DNA of 41,813 nucleotides from Alkalibacterium gilvum. GTDB taxonomy: Bacteria > Bacillota > Bacilli > Lactobacillales > Carnobacteriaceae_A. This document shows positions 17,079 through 25,874 of this stretch, piece by piece. The stretch covers positions 1-41,813 of the forward strand of contig NZ_FNYW01000014.1 in assembly GCF_900109085.1 (NCBI RefSeq). The letters run 5' to 3'. Numbering within the stretch: position 1 is the stretch's first letter; each line of letters opens with the position of its first letter. Below the pieces are notes generated by a model that saw only the letters and a program-made list of their open reading frames with translations, did not search any database and was not told the origin of the DNA. A program made the translations under genes and the position numbers.

Positions 17079-18518
17079 TCAACCGTTCTTGACTCGAGAA
17101 CGAATTCGTGGATCAAGAAAACTATATAATAAATCGACAAAAACATTCACAATAGATAAAACAATCGCTATATAAATAACACCAGCCATTACACTTGGAA
17201 TATCTGGAATAAATTGCTTATCTACTATATAACTACCGATTCCGTTAATTGAAAATACTTTTTCCGTTACAGATGCACCGCCCAGCATTCCACCAAACTG
17301 AAGACCAATGATCGTGATAATTGGAATTAATGCATTGGGTACTGCATGACGCAAGATAACTTTCGCTTCAGAAAGTCCTTTCGCCCTTGCCGTAAGAATG
17401 TAATCTTCATTAATCACTTCTAAGGTAGAAGAACGCGTCATTCGTGCAACTGAAGCCATCAATCCCGTTCCTAAAACAACGGTCGGCATTATTAGTGACA
17501 TTGCATTCGTCGAACTATAAGTCGCTGGTAGCCAGCCCAAATTAATTGAAAAAGTTAAAATAAATATTAAGCCTTGCCAGAAGCTAGGAATAGAAATTCC
17601 AAGTAAAGCAATTAACATAAATAACTGATCGAATGTAGTATTTGTTTTAACTGCTGCATAGATACCGGCTGGCAGAGCTACTGCTACTGATAATCCCAAT
17701 GCATACAGGGTTATCTTCAATGTGATTGGGAAACGACGTAAAATCGTTGTCACAACACGTTCATTCCCAGCATAAGCATTTCCTAAATCAAAGGTAAAGA
17801 TCCCTTTAATGGTTTCTCCTAGTTGAACAAAATAAGAATCATTCAAACCATGCAATTGACGGAAATTCTCTACTTGCTCCGGTGTGGCCTGGTTTCCGAG
17901 GATATTTGTCGCCGGATCAGAAGGTGAAAAATATAATAGAGTAAAGACAATAACGGTTACTCCAATAATAACAAAGAACATCATTAATAGACGTTGTATC
18001 AAATAATGCAGACTAGGTAAGGAAACAACAATTAAAAATAAATACATTGGCCAAGCTAGGAATAAAGAAAGGACGAGTCCGCCAGTCGTTGATAACCAGT
18101 CCAACGTTGTCTGGAGGTAACTTTGAGCGCCCGTTTCATCATTCTCATAGTAAGCTTCTACCCTTTCGCTTATTTCTCTATTTGATTCCTCTTTGTACAG
18201 TTTCTCTACTCGTCTTTGGTTCTGCGACGAGGAGACGTTTAGGTTCAAGAATTTTATCTTTTGTTTTTCTTGATTTTCTAATTGACTCCTTAGAGCCTCT
18301 GCCCTTCCACTCTCATTGAATTGTTTCTCCATTTTATCTCTTATATTTTTTTCTCCAGATTTTTTCTGTCGAATTAAATATGATATGAAAATAATTAATT
18401 GGAATAACATCCCAAAAATAAACAGGCCCATTCGCCATGATTTATTCTGATATGCTTTTTTATAGTGATATTGGATGTTATCTGTCCATCGATCGATCCA
18501 ATTTTTCTTCGATACCAT
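17079..18518 (-). CDS. ABC transporter permease, OppB/AmiC type with N-terminal extension
   Basis: A permease of about 479 residues. The C-terminal ~315 residues are OppB-like: LIQRLLMMFFVIIGVTVIVF, the SPSDPATNILG and LHGLNDSYFVQ segments, and the EAA loop EDYILTARAKGLSEAKVILRH. Before it come a hydrophobic segment, ~80 charged residues likely to be coiled coil (MEKQFNESGRAEALRSQLEN), and another hydrophobic segment. Streptococcal AmiC has a comparable extra region. I choose the ATG at 18516-18518 because AAAGAGGTG sits just before it; the frame is open to 18539. It is the second gene of the operon. Confidence 0.87.
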   Translation of the reverse strand: MVSKKNWIDRWTDNIQYHYKKAYQNKSWRMGLFIFGMLFQLIIFISYLIRQKKSGEKNIRDKMEKQFNESGRAEALRSQLENQEKQKIKFLNLNVSSSQNQRRVEKLYKEESNREISERVEAYYENDETGAQSYLQTTLDWLSTTGGLVLSLFLAWPMYLFLIVVSLPSLHYLIQRLLMMFFVIIGVTVIVFTLLYFSPSDPATNILGNQATPEQVENFRQLHGLNDSYFVQLGETIKGIFTFDLGNAYAGNERVVTTILRRFPITLKITLYALGLSVAVALPAGIYAAVKTNTTFDQLFMLIALLGISIPSFWQGLIFILTFSINLGWLPATYSSTNAMSLIMPTVVLGTGLMASVARMTRSSTLEVINEDYILTARAKGLSEAKVILRHAVPNALIPIITIIGLQFGGMLGGASVTEKVFSINGIGSYIVDKQFIPDIPSVMAGVIYIAIVLSIVNVFVDLLYSFLDPRIRSRVKNG

Positions 18519-18739
18519 TTTGATCACCTCTTTACGCAATTTAAATATTACTACCAGAAAGATTCTTTACTTAAAAAAAGTCATAGTAAATATCTGTTCC
18601 TCTTTTAGATAAAACCTAATATAGCAAATGTGATATAGCTAGTCAAAACTTCCGTACTGGGAATGATAAATTCTTCAAAATGAGAAAAACAAGAGCGATC
18701 TCATCATAGAATAATGTAAAAAGAATACCCTCTTAAAAA

Positions 18740-20464
18740 TTAACACGAAACCCAATGGTGAGGCTCTACTTCTTTAAATTCTGTTCCTTGATAGTTTTGA
18801 AGTTCTTCTTCGGTATCTTTTTTATTCTTTTTCATGGCCTCTATTGATGGGTCAGGTATTGGAATAGCCGATAATAGTTTCTTTGTATAGGGATGAATTG
18901 GGTTTGAAAAGAGTTCTTCAGAATCAGCAAGTTCAACAATTCGACCCTCGTGCATCACGGCAACACGGTCGGAAATTTGCTTAACCATAGCTAAGTCATG
19001 AGCGATAAATAAATAAGTTAACTTCAGTTTTTCTTGAAGAGACTCTAGCAACTCAACTATTTGCGCTTGAATAGAAGCATCAAGAGATGAAAGCGGCTCA
19101 TCTAACACAATAAACTCTGGGTTTACTGCTAATGCACGAGCGATACCAATACGCTGACGTTGTCCACCTGAAAATTCATGAGGGAAGCGCTCAACGAAAG
19201 AGGCGTCTAAGCCAACTAAATCGAGTAACTCCAATACACGATCGGTGCGTTCTTTTTTATTTTTTACTAAACCATGGGTATCCAGCGCTTCACCAATGAG
19301 ATCTATTACTTTCATTCGCGGATTCAACGAAGCATAAGGATCTTGAAAAATCATCTGTATATGTTTACGCATGGATTTTAATTCATTTTTATTTAAATGA
19401 TTTAAGTCAAACCCTTCATAGACTATTTCTCCAGCAGAAGCTTCATGTAAGCGTAAGAGAGTGCGACCAGTGGTTGTTTTTCCTGAACCCGATTCACCAA
19501 CAAGTCCTAATGTTTCCCCACGATAAATATCAAAGTTCAAATTATTAACTGCTTTTATCGTTTCACCCCGTCCATATGGGAACTTTTTTTCTAGCTGCGA
19601 TACTCGGACGAGAGCGTCTCGTTCTCCACTATGAATTTCCTTTAATTTTTCTTTTTCTTTCTCTGTTTTATCTTTATATAGGTTTGGTATGGCATTTAAA
19701 AGCATTTTGGTGTAGTCATGTTGAGGATTCTCAAAAATCTCTGTTGTCTCACCGCTTTCGACAAGTTCCCCGTGACGCATCACCATTACACGGTCACACA
19801 TATTAGCAACAACACCAAAATCATGCGTGATTAATATAATAGCCGTGCCATATTTCTTTTGAATATCTTTAAGTAATTCCAAGATTTGTGCCTGTATTGT
19901 TACATCTAAAGCAGTGGTTGGTTCATCTGCAATAATAATAGACGGACTGCAGGCCAGTGCCATCGCAATCATCATTCGTTGACGCATTCCACCAGAAAAC
20001 TCATGTGCATATTGGGTAAAGCGGAAGTCAACATTGCTTATCCCAACATCTGTCATGATTTCTTTTGTTCGTCTTTCTGCATCCTTTTTTGAAATTTTTT
20101 CATGGAGGCGCAAAATTTCTACAATTTGTTTGCCGATAGACATTGTTGGATTTAGTGACGTCATTGGATCTTGAAAAATCATAGAAATGTCTTTTCCTCG
20201 TATAGAACGTAATTCTTTTTGAGTTAAGTTGAGTAATTCCGTTCCTTCATAAGTAATACTAGATTCAGGATGAATATAGGCGTTAGAAGAGAGGAGTTGC
20301 ATAATAGAGCGAGCCGTTACGCTCTTGCCACTTCCTGACTCCCCGACCAGTCCAAGTGTCTCACCTTTTTTAATAGAAAAGGATAGGTCAGATACAACTT
20401 GTTGCTCATCTAATTCAGTTGAAAAAGAGACAGATAAATTATTGACTGTTAGTAAATTCTCCAT
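18740..20464 (-). CDS. Fused double ATPase of the peptide ABC transporter (OppD-OppF)
   Basis: A 574-residue protein with two complete ABC ATPase domains in one chain, corresponding to OppD then OppF. Domain 1 has Walker A GESGSGKSVTA, signature FSGGMRQR and Walker B IIIADEPTTALD. Domain 2 has GESGSGKTTTG, FSGGQRQR and FIVLDEPLSSLD. Each ends with the YTKMLL/YTKKLL oligopeptide-type C-terminal motif (HPYTKKLLSAIP). A linker of Lys/Glu residues joins them. Such fusions are known from GsiA/YejF-type importers. It powers the two permeases encoded downstream. The start ATG is at 20462-20464 with AAAGGAAG upstream. About 200 bp separate it from the first permease gene. Confidence 0.92.
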   Translation of the reverse strand: MENLLTVNNLSVSFSTELDEQQVVSDLSFSIKKGETLGLVGESGSGKSVTARSIMQLLSSNAYIHPESSITYEGTELLNLTQKELRSIRGKDISMIFQDPMTSLNPTMSIGKQIVEILRLHEKISKKDAERRTKEIMTDVGISNVDFRFTQYAHEFSGGMRQRMMIAMALACSPSIIIADEPTTALDVTIQAQILELLKDIQKKYGTAIILITHDFGVVANMCDRVMVMRHGELVESGETTEIFENPQHDYTKMLLNAIPNLYKDKTEKEKEKLKEIHSGERDALVRVSQLEKKFPYGRGETIKAVNNLNFDIYRGETLGLVGESGSGKTTTGRTLLRLHEASAGEIVYEGFDLNHLNKNELKSMRKHIQMIFQDPYASLNPRMKVIDLIGEALDTHGLVKNKKERTDRVLELLDLVGLDASFVERFPHEFSGGQRQRIGIARALAVNPEFIVLDEPLSSLDASIQAQIVELLESLQEKLKLTYLFIAHDLAMVKQISDRVAVMHEGRIVELADSEELFSNPIHPYTKKLLSAIPIPDPSIEAMKKNKKDTEEELQNYQGTEFKEVEPHHWVSC

Positions 20465-20770
20465 TGTTTCTTCCTTTCTCACAATTTACTTTATCTTTCA
20501 AAGAATATCATTTTTTTACACGAAATGAAAGTAAACTTCCTTACAAAAAAATAAGTTTATCGAATTTCGAAGATATCTGAGAGCGTCATTTAACACAGAG
20601 TTTAATCTTGTGATGACTTTTCAATATAAATATAGTTCTTTTCAATATATAGTTTTTTCTTTATAAAATCATTTTATGTAATTTTTTTTCGAAATTTCAA
20701 TTTTTAGTTAGCACTTGTTAAAGTTGATATTCTTGTACTACCATAATTTTAAATTATAATTTTTAGAAAT
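20465..20770. other. AT-rich spacer between the ABC operon and tmRNA
   Basis: About 300 bp, very AT-rich. It should contain the ABC operon promoter, but I could not find a convincing -35/-10 pair. No ORF or RNA gene seen. Confidence 0.4.
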
Positions 20771-20774
20771 AAAA

Positions 20775-20814
20775 AAGGCTTCCTACCAGCGTTTAGAAGC
20801 TGTTAGGAAACCTT
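20775..20814 (-). terminator. tmRNA terminator
   Basis: A 16-bp near-perfect stem (AAGGTTTCCTAACAGC / GCTGGTAGGAAGCCTT on the minus strand) with an 8-nt loop, followed by TTTTTTAT, 14 nt past the tmRNA 3' end. Confidence 0.85.
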
Positions 20815-20827
20815 AGTAAAGCTATAA

Positions 20828-21193
20828 TGGAGTTGAGGGGAGTTGAACCCCTGTCCAGACATATCGACACTCAAGTATCTACGTTCATAGTTTTACTATT
20901 TAAAGTTTCGCTCAGCATCAGCCGTAAAACGGGCATCATGCGTTGCTAGTCTGATGATCTCTTCTTAGTCTTACAGACGGAAAGACTAAGCGTATCCCAC
21001 TTATTATAGGACCCGATACCGAGCACATGGGCGATGCCGGTCGGATCACGCTAAGCTGTTATTACGCAGCTAAAGCGTAGTTATTGTTATTATTGTTTGC
21101 AGTTATATTTAACTGTGACGTTGATACGCAGTCTCGTCACCTGCGGAACGCAACCCAAGCTCAATCTACGCCTGTCGAATCCGTAACAACCCC
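20828..21193 (-). ncRNA. ssrA: Transfer-messenger RNA (tmRNA)
   Basis: This 366-nt RNA rescues stalled ribosomes by tagging the unfinished protein for degradation. The 5' end GGGGTTGTTACGGATTCGAC is the classic tmRNA start. Its first seven bases pair with CAACTCC near the 3' end, and the T-arm GGTTCAACTCCCC follows the family. The discriminator A is at 20828 and CCA is not encoded. The tag frame runs from GCA at 21098-21100 to TAA at 21062-21064 and encodes ANNNNNNYALAA, ending with the YALAA degron common in Lactobacillales. It works with SmpB, encoded at 25.4 kb. Confidence 0.97.
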
Positions 21194-21229
21194 GACATAA
21201 TAGGTTGAGTCTTCATTGACTCTATACAT

Positions 21230-21257
21230 ATTATAGCATATCTGTATGAAAAGTAAA
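21230..21257 (-). promoter_or_regulatory. sigmaA promoter of ssrA
   Basis: On the minus strand, TTTACT (21252-21257), a 16-bp spacer and TGCTATAAT, an extended -10 box (TATAAT at 21230-21235). The start would leave a ~30-nt leader that RNase P removes. That leader contains the small hairpin GAGTC-TTCATT-GACTC. Confidence 0.75.
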
Positions 21258-21394
21258 GGCTTATAGCTTATTAATAGTAAGTTTAAATAAATGCGTTCTC
21301 TCTCTATCCATTCATTTACTTTTGCCCTCAATCATTTATTCTATGGTATTAGACAGCAATGCACTATTTCCTTTTCTGCCTCATAAAAGAATTA

Positions 21395-21424
21395 AACCCG
21401 CACCAGATTATACTGATGCAGGTT
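21395..21424 (-). terminator. Terminator after the ketopantoate reductase gene
   Basis: An imperfect 12-bp stem (AACC-GCA-CAG pairing with CTG-TGC-GGTT) with a 6-nt loop, followed on the minus strand by TTAATTCTTTT. Confidence 0.6.
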
Positions 21425-21441
21425 CAATACTAGTTTATGAC

Positions 21442-22383
21442 TTATTTAGCTTTTGCCGTTGTAATACCTAAGATTGTTTCTTTGGCATGGATTAAATCTG
21501 TGATTTGCTGGCAATAGGGTGCTTCAAGTCCTAATTTTTTAGAAGCTTCAGCTACTTCACCATTTAAATAATCAATCTCAGTGGGACGATTATTTTTTAA
21601 ATCTTGATGCATGGATGGGTAATGGGCGCCCACTTTAGCGGCGACTCCTTTGAGGTACGTAATGGTTTCATCAACATCCAATATCACATTATCCTGATGC
21701 TTAGCTACTATTGCAAACTCTTTAATAATACGTGTCAACATAGAATCAATTTCAGATGTTTGGAAAACTTCCTCGATATTTGCGTCCAACAAGGTACATA
21801 AGGCATTCATTGTCCCATTCACACAAGCTTTACGCCAAGTAGTATAGTTTACATTTTCACTGTAAACACCATTTAGTCCACTCTTTTGAAGCATCTCAAC
21901 GATTTCCAGAGTTGCTTCTTTTTCGCTTGGATCACTATTTTGTATTTCAACAGGCCCTTGACCATTAAAGTGCGTGTGCCCAGGAGCATCGATGCCTGCT
22001 GTCCAAACGGTTGTCCCCATTATAATATTTTTTCTGTCTATATATTTTTCCAGTGTTTTTAAGTGTCCTAAACCATTCAGTAAACAGACTACCTTAGTAT
22101 TCGGGCCAATGATATGTTCAATACTTTCCATCATTGCATTGAGTCCCATTGATTTAGTGAATACAAAGATAACATCCATTTTCTCTTTCAACTCATGTGG
22201 TTTACATATAGTCATTTTCTGGTTATCTTTATCGCCATTAACCGAAATGGTTAGGCCTTCTTCTTTTATTGTATTAATGTGCTGTTCCCAGTTATCCAGT
22301 AATGTGACGTCAGCGCCACCTTTTTGTAAGTGGTAACCAAAGCCACACCCAAGTGCGCCCGATCCTGCAATTGCTATTTTCAT
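21442..22383 (-). CDS. panE: Ketopantoate reductase family protein (2-dehydropantoate 2-reductase)
   Basis: A 313-residue PanE/ApbA-family enzyme, which reduces 2-dehydropantoate to pantoate with NADPH for coenzyme A synthesis. The N-terminal Rossmann motif is AGSGALGCGFG (residues 6-16). The C-terminal domain has the catalytic-Lys region TTWRKACVNGTMNALC (about residue 185) and the RPTEIDYLNGEV substrate segment with its conserved Glu. Many PanE paralogues act on other branched 2-keto acids, so the true substrate may differ. It is 20 bp behind a PTS_EIIC_2-type membrane protein, so the two are probably co-transcribed and functionally linked. Confidence 0.85.
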   Translation of the reverse strand: MKIAIAGSGALGCGFGYHLQKGGADVTLLDNWEQHINTIKEEGLTISVNGDKDNQKMTICKPHELKEKMDVIFVFTKSMGLNAMMESIEHIIGPNTKVVCLLNGLGHLKTLEKYIDRKNIIMGTTVWTAGIDAPGHTHFNGQGPVEIQNSDPSEKEATLEIVEMLQKSGLNGVYSENVNYTTWRKACVNGTMNALCTLLDANIEEVFQTSEIDSMLTRIIKEFAIVAKHQDNVILDVDETITYLKGVAAKVGAHYPSMHQDLKNNRPTEIDYLNGEVAEASKKLGLEAPYCQQITDLIHAKETILGITTAKAK

Positions 22384-22403
22384 AAATTCATTCTCCTTTA
22401 GTA

Positions 22404-23450
22404 TTAGTTTGTTGCGGGGACAAATTTAAATATTTCATGTTCATATATTTTTAGAACTTTATTAAATAATATATCAACAATTACTGCGCCTCCAAATGGA
22501 ATAACGAAATATGCCATAATTACCATCCAAAGTTCTGATCCCATATTAACGGCTTGTATTGGACCAACTAAGCCTACTATTCCAAATCCTGCTGTTTCTG
22601 GGATACCATGCATACTAAACACATAAGCGCCAACACCTGAAAGAACAGCATTTACAACAATAGGGATGACAATTCTTGGATGTTTCACAAGGTTTGGCAT
22701 CATCATCTTCATCGCACCTAATAGTATAGCTAATGTTGTACCACTTTGGTTAACTCTTTGAGAACCGATTACTAAAATGGCAGTACATGCTGTGATTCCA
22801 ACTGCTGCAGCACCTGCACCTAATCCTGATATCCCAATAGCTATACCAATGGCTACTGTAGAAATTGGTGAAATGATAAGAATAGAAAAGGCGACGGAAA
22901 TTAAAATGGCCATAGCGAGTGGCTGGAGTTGTGTGAATGTATTTATTCCATTACCAATCGTTGTCGTTACTAGACTGACATAAGGCAGCATCAGTATACC
23001 AATTGTTCCCACACCTGCTCCAACAATTATAGGAAGTAAAATCAAAGTCAGAGACCCTAGCTTTCCTTCCAATAAGCGTGTAACAAAAACGGCTAGGCCT
23101 GAGATAATCATAACATTGACCAGGTCCCCAATACCAACTAAAACTATGCCTGCATCTGTCACAGCATAAGCGCCAGATCCTAAGAATGCTGCTGCACCTA
23201 TAATAACACTCTGCATAGGATTTAGTTTGAATTGCATTCCAACGAGCACACCTATCAAAGCTGGTGTTAGAAATTGCATAGTAGACACAATCATTGCCAA
23301 TGTTTCAAAAATAGCTCCATAGGGAATGAGTGCTTTAAAAATCCCTCCCAAAATAGCATTCGCAATTAAGCCAATAACAATCCCACTTGCAGTCCCCGCT
23401 AACACTTTATTAGTATAGTTTTTAAACGTCAATTGTTCTTCTTTTAACAT
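22404..23450 (-). CDS. PTS_EIIC_2-family membrane transporter
   Basis: A 348-residue, very hydrophobic protein of the family annotated as PTS sugar transporter subunit IIC type 2 (PF13303), with about nine to ten membrane segments rich in Gly, Ala and Ile. Recognisable stretches are FLTPALIGVLVGMQFKLNPMQ, GIGDLVNVMI and GIVGLVGPIQA. Despite the family name, I see no PTS phosphorylation domain and no IIA/IIB gene nearby. The neighbouring ketopantoate reductase gene suggests it moves a small 2-keto or hydroxy acid such as pantoate (inference). The ATG follows a modest ribosome site (AAGGGG). Confidence 0.8.
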   Translation of the reverse strand: MLKEEQLTFKNYTNKVLAGTASGIVIGLIANAILGGIFKALIPYGAIFETLAMIVSTMQFLTPALIGVLVGMQFKLNPMQSVIIGAAAFLGSGAYAVTDAGIVLVGIGDLVNVMIISGLAVFVTRLLEGKLGSLTLILLPIIVGAGVGTIGILMLPYVSLVTTTIGNGINTFTQLQPLAMAILISVAFSILIISPISTVAIGIAIGISGLGAGAAAVGITACTAILVIGSQRVNQSGTTLAILLGAMKMMMPNLVKHPRIVIPIVVNAVLSGVGAYVFSMHGIPETAGFGIVGLVGPIQAVNMGSELWMVIMAYFVIPFGGAVIVDILFNKVLKIYEHEIFKFVPATN

Positions 23451-23486
23451 TCCAATACCCCTTATCTATAATGTTTTATTTCTTTT

Positions 23487-23514
23487 TTTATAATGTAAGT
23501 TCATTTTATCACAA
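23487..23514 (-). promoter_or_regulatory. Candidate promoter of the transporter-panE pair
   Basis: On the minus strand, TTGTGA (23509-23514), a 16-bp spacer and TATAAA (23487-23492), upstream of the ATG at 23450. Confidence 0.45.
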
Positions 23515-23641
23515 TACCTTTCATTCTTTCAGAAAGTGTTATGATAATTCAGTAAAAGATATTTAATAATCAAAAGTTTCGAACTCATTATTTTCTAACA
23601 TTTTTCGAACGTTATTTTGTTTAAAAACCTTAATAAAGTTA

Positions 23642-23708
23642 AAAACCTTGCACTATGGCTTCAGTCTTAAATGAATAAGAGTTTGAAGACAATAGAATGC
23701 AAGGTTTT
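23642..23708 (-). terminator. Long hairpin after the histidine phosphatase gene
   Basis: Arms AAAACCTTGCA and TGCAAGGTTTT pair perfectly (11 bp). The inner part also pairs in places (CTTCA/TGAAG), giving a ~65-nt structure. T runs follow on both strands, so it may terminate in both directions. It sits 10 bp after the phosphatase stop. Confidence 0.6.
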
Positions 23709-23717
23709 AATTATTTT

Positions 23718-24398
23718 TTATTCAGCATCTTGAAAGTGTGAGACATCATTATAACGATCTAAATGAAATAGCCCATCTTCATAGTTGACAACAGATACAC
23801 TGGCGTTTAATAAGCTTTCTGTATCGTTAAGATTTGGGATAATATTTTGTAAAATATAACGGATCGTTCCTCCGTGAGCAACAAGTAAGATTTTTTCACC
23901 TGTGTATTTGTGACGATCCATAAGTTTAATTAATCCTTTTTCTACACGTGACCAGAACATTTTGAAATCTTCTGCATGTTTTTCTGGATCTATGGCTCTA
24001 AATGCATCCATTCTTTCAGGGACACTTGTATTTTTGAATAGCTCTTTTTGTGTTTCGTAGCCAAGGTGCTCTCTTACTTTATCATAGGCTTCAGAACCGT
24101 ACATCCCTTCCATTGAGCCAAAGAAAACTTCTCTAAACTCAGGCATTTGTATCATATTCATTGTTTCAATCTGACCATTTTCTTCTAAAATAATTTTGGC
24201 TGTGTCCTGTGTACGTTGTAAATCACTGGTATAAACTGCATTAAACTTTTCATCAGCCAGTCCTCGTCCACATCTTCTCACGTCTTTTTTACCTTTTTCA
24301 GTTAAAGGCATATTGCTCCAACCCTGCATTCGTCCATAGTAATTGAAGTACGTTTCTCCATGACGGACAAAATATATTTTAACACCTTTATTTGTCAT
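23718..24398 (-). CDS. Histidine phosphatase family protein (phosphoglycerate mutase-like)
   Basis: A 226-residue protein of the branch-1 histidine phosphatase superfamily. The catalytic motif YFVRHGETYFN (residues 9-19) holds the phospho-accepting His. YTSDLQRTQDTA (about residue 56) and FREVFFGSMEGMYG supply the other conserved acids, and VAHGGTIRYIL (about residue 172) has the second His. The canonical glycolytic mutase in this genome is the unrelated GpmI at 31.7 kb, so this enzyme is more likely a phosphatase of small metabolites. Its substrate cannot be deduced. Confidence 0.85.
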   Translation of the reverse strand: MTNKGVKIYFVRHGETYFNYYGRMQGWSNMPLTEKGKKDVRRCGRGLADEKFNAVYTSDLQRTQDTAKIILEENGQIETMNMIQMPEFREVFFGSMEGMYGSEAYDKVREHLGYETQKELFKNTSVPERMDAFRAIDPEKHAEDFKMFWSRVEKGLIKLMDRHKYTGEKILLVAHGGTIRYILQNIIPNLNDTESLLNASVSVVNYEDGLFHLDRYNDVSHFQDAE

Positions 24399-24496
24399 TC
24401 TTCTCCACTCCTCTATAGCTCTATTTCTATTCTATCAAAACCTTCTCAATATTGCGATAAAAGAGAGTCATTTCTTTTTTTGAGTCTCACTATTAA

Positions 24497-24555
24497 AAAA
24501 TGACCCTAAATCACCTCAACACGGTATTCGTATCGAGACAAAATAGGATCATTTT
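24497..24555 (-). terminator. Possible terminator after the TspO-like gene
   Basis: Arms AAAATGACCCTA and TAGGATCATTTT pair except for one position and enclose a ~35-nt loop. The minus strand then reads TTTTTTAATAG. Confidence 0.45.
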
Positions 24556-24563
24556 AAATCTTT

Positions 24564-25364
24564 TTATTTTGGAAAAATTGCTTTGTTGTTTTTAAAGAAA
24601 ACCACGCCACTCAAGGAAAGTAAAATTACTATCCCAACAAGTAATAAAATTTGAATGATTCCGGCCATATCGGGTGTTAGTCTTCCGCTCATATACGAGC
24701 CATAAATGCCTATAAAGGCCCAGGCCAACGGTAATGGAAATACTGCGTTTTTAAATTGACTCAAATAAAAGATAGCAAAGCCAATTGCAACGAGCAAGAT
24801 GAGTACCGTCCAGATAGATTCTGAGATACCGAACCCACTCCATCCCAATTGAACCAGATAGACTGATACATTAACGATGGTCGCAATAAATACCCATGCA
24901 CTATAAAGTGAGAAAGCTGTCCCCGCTAAAGTAAACGAAAAGTTTGATCGCTTTTTATAAAGTTTTTCTACTATAAAAAGCAAACTAAAAAGAAGACCTA
25001 AAATAAATAACGTCGATAGCCCTATGCGTAGGTATGAGAAAGCAATAATCCAAGCTATATTAAATAAGGAACTGATAATAAATAACGGTGAGACATCTAT
25101 AATGATATCACTGATTGCTTTGTCTTTCCGTTTAACTAAAAAATAACCTAATGTAGCTAATAGCAGTATATAGATAACTCCCCAAATGGAAAATGCGAAG
25201 CCCGCTGGTGTAATGAGCGTTGTATATTTATCTGATACATCTACCTGACTGGTGTCGTTAAAAAAGCCAGAAGAGCCTAAATAGTTGATACCTAGCACTA
25301 GAAAGTAAGCAACTAAATTAGCTATCGACCAGTTTCTTGCTTTAACAGCATGATTATGTGTCAT
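24564..25364 (-). CDS. TspO/MBR-like (tryptophan-rich sensory family) membrane protein
   Basis: A 266-residue integral membrane protein with about eight hydrophobic segments. ITPAGFAFSIWGVIYILLL (about residues 51-69) is the signature seen in larger Firmicutes relatives of the TspO/MBR family, and LPLAWAFIGIY matches a later conserved segment. TspO proteins bind tetrapyrroles and other ligands. The function of this longer subgroup is unknown. AAAGGAGT precedes the ATG. It begins 31 bp after smpB and may be the last gene of the est-rnr-smpB transcript. Confidence 0.75.
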   Translation of the reverse strand: MTHNHAVKARNWSIANLVAYFLVLGINYLGSSGFFNDTSQVDVSDKYTTLITPAGFAFSIWGVIYILLLATLGYFLVKRKDKAISDIIIDVSPLFIISSLFNIAWIIAFSYLRIGLSTLFILGLLFSLLFIVEKLYKKRSNFSFTLAGTAFSLYSAWVFIATIVNVSVYLVQLGWSGFGISESIWTVLILLVAIGFAIFYLSQFKNAVFPLPLAWAFIGIYGSYMSGRLTPDMAGIIQILLLVGIVILLSLSGVVFFKNNKAIFPK

Positions 25365-25395
25365 TATTAATCATACTCCTTTACTTTAGATTTGT

Positions 25396-25857
25396 TTAAT
25401 AATTATCTTTCACTGCTCGTCTAAGCTGACGATCTTGATCACGTCTCTTGATTGTTTCTCGCTTATCATACTGCCTCTTACCTTTGGCTAAACCAATTAA
25501 AACTTTTGCAACACCGTTCTTGATATAAACTTTTAGTGGAATGAGTGTCACGCCACCTTGTTTCGTTTCTCCAATTAATTTATCGATTTGCTTTTTTTTC
25601 ATTAACAGTTTTCGTGTTCTAACTGGATCGTGATTGAATTGATTTCCTTTTTCAAATGGAGCGATATGCACATTGTATAGCCAAATTTCGCCTCTACGAA
25701 TACTTGCATAGCCGTCTTTAAGGTTAATCCTCCCAGCACGAATTGACTTGATTTCGGTTCCATGAAGCACAATGCCTGCTTCTATTGTATCTAGGATAGA
25801 ATATTCATACCGGGCTTTTCTATTTTGGGCTATTAAATTACCTTGTCCTTTCGGCAT
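25396..25857 (-). CDS. smpB: SsrA-binding protein SmpB
   Basis: A 153-residue RNA-binding protein that carries tmRNA to stalled ribosomes. Conserved parts are [12 protein letters not shown] (residues 10-21), [15 protein letters not shown] (about 28-42), [13 protein letters not shown], and the basic C-terminal tail [19 protein letters not shown] that enters the decoding site. Length is normal. It lies 17 bp after rnr. Its partner ssrA is 4.2 kb further along the same strand, not adjacent as in many relatives. Confidence 0.97.
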   Translation of the reverse strand: MPKGQGNLIAQNRKARYEYSILDTIEAGIVLHGTEIKSIRAGRINLKDGYASIRRGEIWLYNVHIAPFEKGNQFNHDPVRTRKLLMKKKQIDKLIGETKQGGVTLIPLKVYIKNGVAKVLIGLAKGKRQYDKRETIKRRDQDRQLRRAVKDNY

Positions 25858-25874
25858 GTGAGTCCCCCTTTTCT

